Source: Paenibacillus humicus NBRC 102415 (GTDB lineage: Bacteria > Bacillota > Bacilli > Paenibacillales > Paenibacillaceae). Taken from it: a DNA stretch of 64,000 nucleotides. The position numbers and the translations under genes are program-made. How positions within the stretch are numbered: the first letter of the stretch is position 1; every line of letters begins with the position of its first letter. This document shows positions 58,412 to 64,000 of the stretch, piece after piece. The DNA lies in the NCBI RefSeq assembly GCF_004000905.1, contig NZ_BIMD01000020.1, positions 20,101 through 84,100 on the forward strand, written 5' to 3'. The notes beneath the pieces were generated by a model. It was not told the DNA's origin. It saw only the letters and a program-made list of their open reading frames with translations, and ran no database searches.

Positions 58412-59575
58412 TTATTCCGGCTTGGCTTCGCTTTCGCGGCTGCGCATCGCCGTCATCTGCTGCCAGACGGAGCCGGCGGCTTCCTCGCCCCGGCGGATGC
58501 GCTCCAGCGCGATCTGCGCCTGCAGCTTAATCTCGAATTCGGCATCCTGCGCGGCTTCTTCGAGCGCTTCCAGCGCGCTCTCGTCGCCGACCTCGTACAG
58601 GAACCGGGCCGCGCGCCAGCGGACCAGCTTGTTGCGGTCCTTGAGCGCCTCGATCATGGCGCCGGTCGCTCCCGCATCGCCTAGATCGGACAGCGTGTCG
58701 CCGGCCGTGCGGCGTACGGAGGCGGACTTGTCGCGCAGCCCGCGGATAAGCAGCGGCAGCGCCGCCGGACTCTCACGCAGGTCGCCGAGATACACGACGG
58801 CGAGCCGCCTTATGCTCGCGTTATCGTCGCCGAGGGCGCGCTCCAGAAGCGGCAGCGCGCTCTCGTCAGGCGACAGCCGCTCCAGAGCTGCATAGCGGCT
58901 CTGCCAATCCTCCGCCGCCATGAGCGGCTCGGCTTCGGCCGCGCTCAGCGGCGCAGGACGGACCGCCGCCTCGGCAGGGGCTTCGCCGGGGCCGGCCGCA
59001 AGCGAGGCCTCGACGAGAGCGTCCAGCCTCTCGGCCGTATAGGCCGCTTCGAGCTCGCGCACGATCTCGGCGGCGATCTCCTCCGGCTCGCCGTAACGGA
59101 CGCCGAACTCCTCCAGCCGCCGCTCGCGGATCATCGTGGAGCCGGCGGCGCGGCCGACCGCATCGGTGAACTTGGCCGGCATCGCGGCGCGGGTCTCTCC
59201 GTCGCCAAGCCGGACGCGGACTTGGATCGGGATGCCGCGGAACATCTGGACGAGCACATGCGCCTCGCCGAAGCCGGCCGCCGACTCGGGACCGGCTGCG
59301 GCAGGCTGCCCTCCGTCCTCGGCTTGGAGGATTCGGCGGGCTTCCGCCAGAATGGCGGCCCAGTCCGCGCCGGGCTTGCGGTCGAGGGCGATGAAGTCGG
59401 CGGTGCGGAACACGCCGCGCACGCCGTCGATCGAGAGCAGCGACTGCAGCGGCTCCGGCGCCGTGTCCGCTTCGGAAGGCGAGTACGTGAAGCGGCGGCC
59501 TCGCGGCAGCATTTCGCTCACGTTCAATTTCATCGAGTTGGGACTCGGGGTAGGCTCAATGGATATTAGATTCAT
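58412..59575 (-). CDS. cvfC: Conserved virulence factor C-like protein (NifU-N plus HEAT repeats)
   Basis: The 387-residue protein starts with a NifU/Nfu N-terminal scaffold-like domain (about 1-90, SIEPTPSPNSMKLNVSE and IDGVRGVFRTADFIALDRK), has a middle region, and ends in HEAT/PBS-lyase-like repeats (about 225-365, such as ALPLLERALGDDNASIRRLAVVYLGDL). This matches the CvfC/YpgR family of Bacillota. In Staphylococcus the homologue affects virulence gene expression; its mechanism is unknown. GGAGGAACG precedes the ATG. Confidence 0.88.
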   Translation of the reverse strand: MNLISIEPTPSPNSMKLNVSEMLPRGRRFTYSPSEADTAPEPLQSLLSIDGVRGVFRTADFIALDRKPGADWAAILAEARRILQAEDGGQPAAAGPESAAGFGEAHVLVQMFRGIPIQVRVRLGDGETRAAMPAKFTDAVGRAAGSTMIRERRLEEFGVRYGEPEEIAAEIVRELEAAYTAERLDALVEASLAAGPGEAPAEAAVRPAPLSAAEAEPLMAAEDWQSRYAALERLSPDESALPLLERALGDDNASIRRLAVVYLGDLRESPAALPLLIRGLRDKSASVRRTAGDTLSDLGDAGATGAMIEALKDRNKLVRWRAARFLYEVGDESALEALEEAAQDAEFEIKLQAQIALERIRRGEEAAGSVWQQMTAMRSRESEAKPE

Positions 59576-59769
59576 TATTCGTTCCTCCTGTTAAGGGGTA
59601 AGAAGATGAAGCTCTGCCTCCAGTGTAACTCAATCGGAGGACCGAAGCGAATGACAGCCGCCGGTTGCAGTTGATCGGAGACCGGCAGATTGATATGGTA
59701 GGGTACAAGACAGGCGGTCCGGCGTATCGGCCGGTCGTCCGCCAGCCTTCGAAAGCGAGGAATCACATC

Positions 59770-61101
59770 ATGGCCAAATCCAAGTTCGGCAATATGGACC
59801 CGGTCTCCACACAGAAGACTTCCAAGCACTTCAAGCGCTGGAGGCAGGAGAAAATATGGAACCGCCAGGACCGGGACTACTCGTTCACGGTGCCCAATGC
59901 GGCTCCCGACCTGGACTTCCTGCACCGCAACCGCCAGCAGCCGTCGCTAACCTGGATCGGGCATTCGACCTTTCTGATCCAGCTGGCCGGCGTAAATATC
60001 GTCACCGATCCCGTCTGGGCGGGCAAGATGGCGTTTCAACGCCGCCTTACGCCGCCCGGCGTCGAGCTGGAACAGATGCCTCCGGTCGACCTCGTGCTCG
60101 TGTCGCATTCGCATTACGACCATCTCCACATGGCTTCCCTTCGCCGGCTTGGGGGCTCCAAGACGATTCTCGTGCCGGCCGGTCTCGGCGCCAAGCTGCG
60201 AGGCAAAGGCTTTCCCCGCGTGCATGAGCTGCATTGGTGGGAGAGCTTCCACTTCCGCGGGCTCAAGCTGACCTTCGTTCCGAGCCAGCATTGGACCCGC
60301 CGCAGTCCTTGGGATATGAACGCCTCGCATTGGGGCGGCTGGGTCATCCAGCCCGAGCATGGCTTGAGCCATGTGCCGGGGGAAGGGACGATACCGGCTG
60401 CAGCGGCTCCAGGCGAATCACAGTCAAGCGATAGCCATGGTCCGGGCATCTCGCATGAGGGCGCCGCTGAAGCTGCGGGCGGGCATCCGGCGGGAGAGGC
60501 TTGGCACCGGGAAAGAGAGCGGGCTTTGGAAGCCGCTGAAGCTGTGAGCGGGAGCAGGGCGGATAACGTTTGGCAAAATGCCCGTGAGCGAGCTTCGGAA
60601 GGCGCTGCCGAGGACTGCCCGGATCAAGAGCAGGCATCGGGAAACGAGCTCGATGCTCAAGCATCCGATGCAGGAGGCAAGAGGGCCCAGCCGTCGGAGG
60701 CGGCCATGAGAGGGCCGTACGATCCGTTCCACCCGGAAGCTCCGCGTCCTTGCGCAGGGCTGTATCCGACGATTTATTTTGCTGGAGACAGCGGTTATTT
60801 CCGCGGCTTCGCGGATATCGGACGACGTTTCAAAATCGATGTCGCCATGCTGCCGATCGGCGCCTACGATCCCGAAGCGTTCATGGGGCCGCAGCATACG
60901 ACGCCGGAGCAGGCGCTGCAGGCTTTCCGCGATCTGGGCGCCAAGCTGTTCGTTCCTATGCATTACGGCGCTTTCAAGCTGGCCGACGATACGCCTCGGG
61001 AGGCGCTTGAGCGGCTGGAATCCGGCCGATGCTCCTTTGGGCTGGAATCCGACAGGCTTGTCATGCTTCCGCATGGAGAGACGTGGAAGATGGGCGGCTG
61101 A
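59770..61101 (+). CDS. MBL-fold metal-dependent hydrolase with long low-complexity insert
   Basis: The 443-residue protein belongs to the UlaG/NAPE-PLD-like metallo-beta-lactamase group: WIGHSTFLIQLAG, then the metal motif H113-S-H115-Y-D117-H118, then GDSGY and MHYGAFKLADD near the end. Between about residues 203 and 330 lies an insert rich in Ala, Glu, Ser and Gln with no predicted structure, interrupting the domain just before LYPTIYFAGDSG. The start at 59770 (MAKSK) has GCGAGGA upstream. Substrate unknown. Confidence 0.85.
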   Translation: MAKSKFGNMDPVSTQKTSKHFKRWRQEKIWNRQDRDYSFTVPNAAPDLDFLHRNRQQPSLTWIGHSTFLIQLAGVNIVTDPVWAGKMAFQRRLTPPGVELEQMPPVDLVLVSHSHYDHLHMASLRRLGGSKTILVPAGLGAKLRGKGFPRVHELHWWESFHFRGLKLTFVPSQHWTRRSPWDMNASHWGGWVIQPEHGLSHVPGEGTIPAAAAPGESQSSDSHGPGISHEGAAEAAGGHPAGEAWHRERERALEAAEAVSGSRADNVWQNARERASEGAAEDCPDQEQASGNELDAQASDAGGKRAQPSEAAMRGPYDPFHPEAPRPCAGLYPTIYFAGDSGYFRGFADIGRRFKIDVAMLPIGAYDPEAFMGPQHTTPEQALQAFRDLGAKLFVPMHYGAFKLADDTPREALERLESGRCSFGLESDRLVMLPHGETWKMGG

Positions 61102-61223
61102 CATCCTCCCGGCTTCGGCCGCCGTGCCAACTTTGGACATGAAGGCGCCAAGATCCCACATCGTTAAGCGGTTCCAACCGTGATATACTGGTTGGGACAA
61201 GCACGATACAGGAGGATTCGACC

Positions 61224-62291
61224 ATGACCCAATCACCGCTGCGCATAGGCATTATTGGAGCAGGGGGCATCGGCAATGTTCATATGGATATTTTCAAGCA
61301 AATTCCGGAAGTGAAGATAGAGGCTGTCACCGACGTGTTCCTGCCCCTCGCCGAGAAGAGAGCCGAGGAGCACGGGATTCCAACCGTTCACCAGAGTCCT
61401 CAGGAGCTGCTCGAAAATCCTGATCTCGACGCCGTCGTCATTTGCGTTCCGAACCAGTTCCATGCTTCCCTGGCCATCGAAGCTCTCAAACAAGGCAAGC
61501 ATGTTCTGCTGGAGAAGCCGATGGCGATCAGCCTGGAGGATGCCCGCGCCATCCTGGACGCCAAGCATGCTTCCGGCAAGGTGCTGATGGTGGCGCATCA
61601 AATGCGATTTGGCGGCCTAAGCCGCGCGATCAAAGGCTACATCGACGAAGGCAAGCTGGGACGCGTCTACAACGCGAAGACGGGCTGGTGGCGCAAGAAG
61701 GGCATCCCGGGCTGGGGCTCCTGGTTCACCCGCAAGGACATGGCCGGCGGCGGCCCGCTCATCGACATCGGCGTGCATATGCTGGACCTGTCGCTGTATC
61801 TGATGGGCAATCCCCGTCCGGTCAGCGTCTATGGCACGACCTATGCCGAGTTCGGCCCGCGCCGCGAGGGCATCGGCAACTGGGGCACGCCGAACTGGGA
61901 CGGTTATTACGACGTCGAGGATCTGGCTACGGCGATGATCAAGATGGACAACGGCGCGACGCTGACGCTGGAAGTAAGCTGGGCGGCCCATTCCGCCGGT
62001 CTCGGCGAAGATCCGTTCATTCATCTGATGGGCACCGAAGGCGGAGCCTATTATGCAGGCAGCAGCGGCCTTTACGTGACGCATAGCGAGGAAGGCGTCG
62101 TGCAGGAAGACATCGCTCCGCTGTCCGGCGACGACGATCGGATCCTGCTCAGCCGCCACTTCCTGGACTGCATCCGCACCGGCCGCGAGCCGATCAGCTC
62201 CGCGATGACGGGCTACACGAACAACCGCATCCTCGATGCGATCTACGAGTCCTCCCGTACGGGCAGCGAAGTCAAGCTGGCCTGGAACTGA
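61224..62291 (+). CDS. Gfo/Idh/MocA-family oxidoreductase
   Basis: The 355-residue NAD(P)-dependent enzyme has the nucleotide motif IGIIGAGGIGNVH at the N-terminus and the catalytic-lysine segment EKPMAISLEDA near residue 95. A C-terminal alpha/beta domain includes GGGPLIDIGVHMLDLSLYLMG. Members oxidise or reduce sugars and inositols; the substrate cannot be told. AGGAGG precedes the ATG, and a terminator follows at 62312-62345. Confidence 0.93.
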   Translation: MTQSPLRIGIIGAGGIGNVHMDIFKQIPEVKIEAVTDVFLPLAEKRAEEHGIPTVHQSPQELLENPDLDAVVICVPNQFHASLAIEALKQGKHVLLEKPMAISLEDARAILDAKHASGKVLMVAHQMRFGGLSRAIKGYIDEGKLGRVYNAKTGWWRKKGIPGWGSWFTRKDMAGGGPLIDIGVHMLDLSLYLMGNPRPVSVYGTTYAEFGPRREGIGNWGTPNWDGYYDVEDLATAMIKMDNGATLTLEVSWAAHSAGLGEDPFIHLMGTEGGAYYAGSSGLYVTHSEEGVVQEDIAPLSGDDDRILLSRHFLDCIRTGREPISSAMTGYTNNRILDAIYESSRTGSEVKLAWN

Positions 62292-62311
62292 GGATTTGTC
62301 ATACCAGAGAG

Positions 62312-62345
62312 AAGGCTTGCCGGTTGCCCGGCAGGCCTTGTTTTT
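62312..62345 (+). terminator. Intrinsic terminator after the Gfo/Idh gene
   Basis: AAGGCTTGCCGG pairs with CCGGCAGGCCTT over 12 bp (one G-T pair) with a TTGC loop, followed by GTTTTT. Confidence 0.88.
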
Positions 62346-62470
62346 AAGTGGATGGAAAAATAGCGAGCCGGCTCTCCTTCCCGTTTCCAGTGACCTCTGC
62401 ACGGTGTGCGAACCGAATGTCGGAACGAGGAGAAGGCTGGCTCTTTTTTGCCAAGAGGAAGCCAAGCTGT

Positions 62471-62560
62471 ATGCATGGCGATGAACGGCGATGCAGGGCG
62501 ATGAATGGCGATGAACGGCGATGAACGGCGATGAACGGCGATGAACGGCGATGAACGGCG
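62471..62560. repeat. Nine tandem copies of a 10-bp unit
   Basis: The unit ATGAACGGCG is repeated nine times without gaps; the last five copies are identical and the first, third and fourth carry one or two changes. The period of 10 is close to one helix turn. Confidence 0.95.
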
Positions 62561-62780
62561 AAGCTTGCACTCTTGTGTATTGGCTTGAGTTTGGCTTTTA
62601 GCTGCCAAGCGGAAGCCAAGCTGTATGCACGGCGATGAACTGAAGCTTGCACTCTTGTATTTTGGCTTGGGTTTGGCTTTTAGCTGCCAAGCGGAAGCCA
62701 AGCTGTATGCACAGCGATGAACTGCAGGGCGAAGCTCTTGTGTTTTCGCTTGGGTTTGGCTTTTGCCTGCATGGAGAAGG
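62561..62780. repeat. Two and a half copies of an 82-89-bp repeat
   Basis: Copies begin with AAGCTTGCACTCTTGT at 62561 and 62643, and with a shortened AAGCTCTTGTG at 62732. Each carries TTTGGCTTTTAGCTGCCAAGC and GGAAGCCAAGCTGTATGCAC. A partial earlier copy (GCCAAGAGGAAGCCAAGC) lies at about 62450. The segment TTGGCTTTTAGCTGCCAA is also a weak inverted repeat. Confidence 0.88.
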
Positions 62781-62853
62781 TTTTGCTGTTGCCTGAGTCC
62801 GGGCTTCTGTTTGTTGGCTGAACCATGAATCTCATTTTTCAGGAGGAACGATT

Positions 62854-63180
62854 ATGTCTACGAGCAAGGAATGGATCCGCCATATGGTCATTTTCGATCT
62901 CAAGCATCCGCAAGGATCCAGCGAAGCAGCTGCATTTCTCGAGGACGGGGAACGCATCTTGACCTCTATCCCGTATGTACGTCAATTCGCAGCAAGCGGA
63001 CAGATCAGCTTGAAAAACGACTACCAGTACGTCTTTACGATGGACTTCAAGGATGAAGAGGATTATCGGCTCTACAATGAACATTCCTCCCATGCATCCT
63101 TCGTGAAGGAACGCTGGGAATCGGAGGTCTCCCGCTTTCTGGAAATCGACTTCCGCGTCCCGGCGGGGGCCAGCTCATGA
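62854..63180 (+). CDS. Dabb-family (stress-responsive A/B barrel) protein
   Basis: The 108-residue protein has the Dabb pattern: IRHMVIFDLKHP at the start, SIPYVRQFAA in the middle, then YQYVFTMDFKDEEDYRLYNEHSSHASFVKERW. These small ferredoxin-like barrels have varied or unknown roles, some as cyclases. AGGAGGAACG precedes the ATG. It overlaps the SDR gene by 4 bp (ATGA), implying a shared pathway. Confidence 0.88.
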   Translation: MSTSKEWIRHMVIFDLKHPQGSSEAAAFLEDGERILTSIPYVRQFAASGQISLKNDYQYVFTMDFKDEEDYRLYNEHSSHASFVKERWESEVSRFLEIDFRVPAGASS

Positions 63181-63950
63181 GCGGCGGGTTGAGGCTGGAT
63201 CTGACGGGAAGAACGGCGCTGGTGACGGGATCGACGGGACAGCTTGGGCGCGTCATAGCCCGCACGCTTGCGGAATGCGGCGCGGATGTGGTTCTTCATT
63301 ACCGAGGCAGCGAGGCAAAAGCGCTGGAGCTGCATGCGGAGATTTCTGCCATGGGCCGGAATGTGATGATCGCCCAGGCCGACATCACTCGGCTTGATTC
63401 CGTGTCGGCGATGCGGGATGCCGTGGCCGCCGGGCTCGGCAGTATCGATATTATTGTGGCTAATGCAGTCATTCAGTATGAGTGGACTTCAGTGCTGGAG
63501 CAGCCTGTGGAGGATTACGTCAGCCAATTCGAGTCCTGCGTTCTGCAAAGCGTGCATCTGGCCAAAGCCTTTATCCCCGGCATGCAAGCCAAGGGCAAGG
63601 GACGTTTCATCGGCATCAACACGGAATGCGCCATGCAGAACTTCCCTGGCCAGTCCGCCTATACGGCGGGCAAGCGGGGAATGGACGGCGTATATCGCGT
63701 GCTCGCCAAGGAGGTCGGAGGCCACGGCATCACCGTCAACCAGGTGGCGCCGGGCTGGACGATCAGCGAGCGGGACCGCGAGAACGGCACGGAGCGCAAC
63801 GAGGGCTACGAAAGCACCGTGCCGCTAAAGCGTCGCGGCACCGATCAGGAAATCGCGAACGCCGTCGCATTCCTCGCCTCGGATCTGTCGAGCTTCATCA
63901 CCGGGACTTACTTGCCGGTGAACGGCGGCAACGTGATGCCCGGGATTTAG
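63177..63950 (+). CDS. Short-chain dehydrogenase/reductase (SDR)
   Basis: The 257-residue NAD(P)-dependent enzyme has TGSTGQLGRVIA near residue 15, ANAVIQ in place of the NNAG motif, and the active-site YTAGK. Thirteen residues before the Tyr, where SDRs carry the catalytic Ser, there is a Thr (INTECAMQ). The C-terminus (SSFITGTYLPVNGGNV) is typical of FabG-like SDRs. It overlaps the Dabb gene, so the two may work on one substrate, which is unknown. Confidence 0.92.
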   Translation: MSGGLRLDLTGRTALVTGSTGQLGRVIARTLAECGADVVLHYRGSEAKALELHAEISAMGRNVMIAQADITRLDSVSAMRDAVAAGLGSIDIIVANAVIQYEWTSVLEQPVEDYVSQFESCVLQSVHLAKAFIPGMQAKGKGRFIGINTECAMQNFPGQSAYTAGKRGMDGVYRVLAKEVGGHGITVNQVAPGWTISERDRENGTERNEGYESTVPLKRRGTDQEIANAVAFLASDLSSFITGTYLPVNGGNVMPGI

Positions 63951-64000
63951 GCAGCAGCGTTGCGGGCAGTGCTTGAACAAGCCAAGTAAGCAGGAGATAA

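Larger units (their letters stand above)
62292..62853. other. Repeat-rich intergenic region
   Basis: No gene was recognised. It holds a terminator, a nine-copy 10-bp tandem repeat and longer 82-89-bp repeats, each listed separately. The Dabb gene's ribosome binding site AGGAGG is at its right end. Confidence 0.6.

Noticed and set aside
62471..62560. CRISPR-like array
   Set aside because: The units are contiguous 10-mers without spacers, and no cas genes are present.

Overview
The window looks like chromosome from a GC-rich, spore-forming Bacillota of the Paenibacillaceae type. Reasons: strong AGGAGG-type ribosome binding sites throughout, GlpP-type glycerol control, a bacilliredoxin, a YjcZ-type sporulation peptide, a SpoIIM-family protein, a copper-amine-oxidase-type stalk domain protein, and many Ala/Arg-rich long antisense frames typical of high GC. 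The assignment rests on family recognition only. No rRNA, tRNA, CRISPR array or transposase was recognised.

Layout. 1-6.7 kb: end of a sensor kinase, two small genes, bacilliredoxin, nadE, acpS, a lipoprotein cytochrome c (reverse strand), an AraC regulator ending in six hairpin-forming 45-bp repeats, mutY and a KDPG aldolase. 7.3-16.4 kb: a visibly less GC-rich stretch with a hypothetical propeller-like protein, a UPF0303 protein, a thiazole/oxazole-modified peptide (TOMM) cluster of the heterocycloanthracin/sonorensin type (15-Cys precursor, ThiF-like partner, YcaO, double SagB), a His/Met/Tyr-rich protein and a YjcZ peptide with a sigma-K-like promoter. 16.4-19.9 kb: a fluoride riboswitch ahead of tandem crcB genes, then a MerR regulator overlapping an APH-GNAT fusion.

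20.3-41.1 kb is the most striking region. One co-directional block of 20 genes, with a divergent prepilin peptidase at its head, combines Tad/Flp-type pilus machinery (two TadZ/CpaE-like proteins, a CpaB/SAF-like protein, TadA, TadB, TadC, a short Flp-like pilin and two pseudopilin-like proteins) with type VII secretion parts (YukD-like, an EssC-type ATPase without FHA domains, two WXG100 proteins). It continues into a glycine-zipper effector candidate, a possible membrane immunity partner, unknown proteins and two secreted proteins, and ends at an intrinsic terminator. EssA, EssB and EsaA were not found. Directly downstream is a toxin cassette: a small helical partner, an LXG-like protein with an HNH/colicin-DNase-like C-terminus, and a probable immunity protein. 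Its 3' half is clearly AT-richer.

44.2-48.4 kb: glycerol genes glpP, glpK and glpD, with a consensus promoter, an overlapping cre-like site and leader terminators suited to GlpP antitermination. 48.7-55.6 kb: a membrane/MoxR/DUF58/SpoIIM/RDD cluster. 56-64 kb: a secreted transglutaminase-like protein, a TetR/DoxX divergent pair, a CvfC-like HEAT protein, an MBL-fold hydrolase with a long low-complexity insert, a Gfo/Idh oxidoreductase, a repeat-rich spacer, a Dabb protein and an SDR enzyme.
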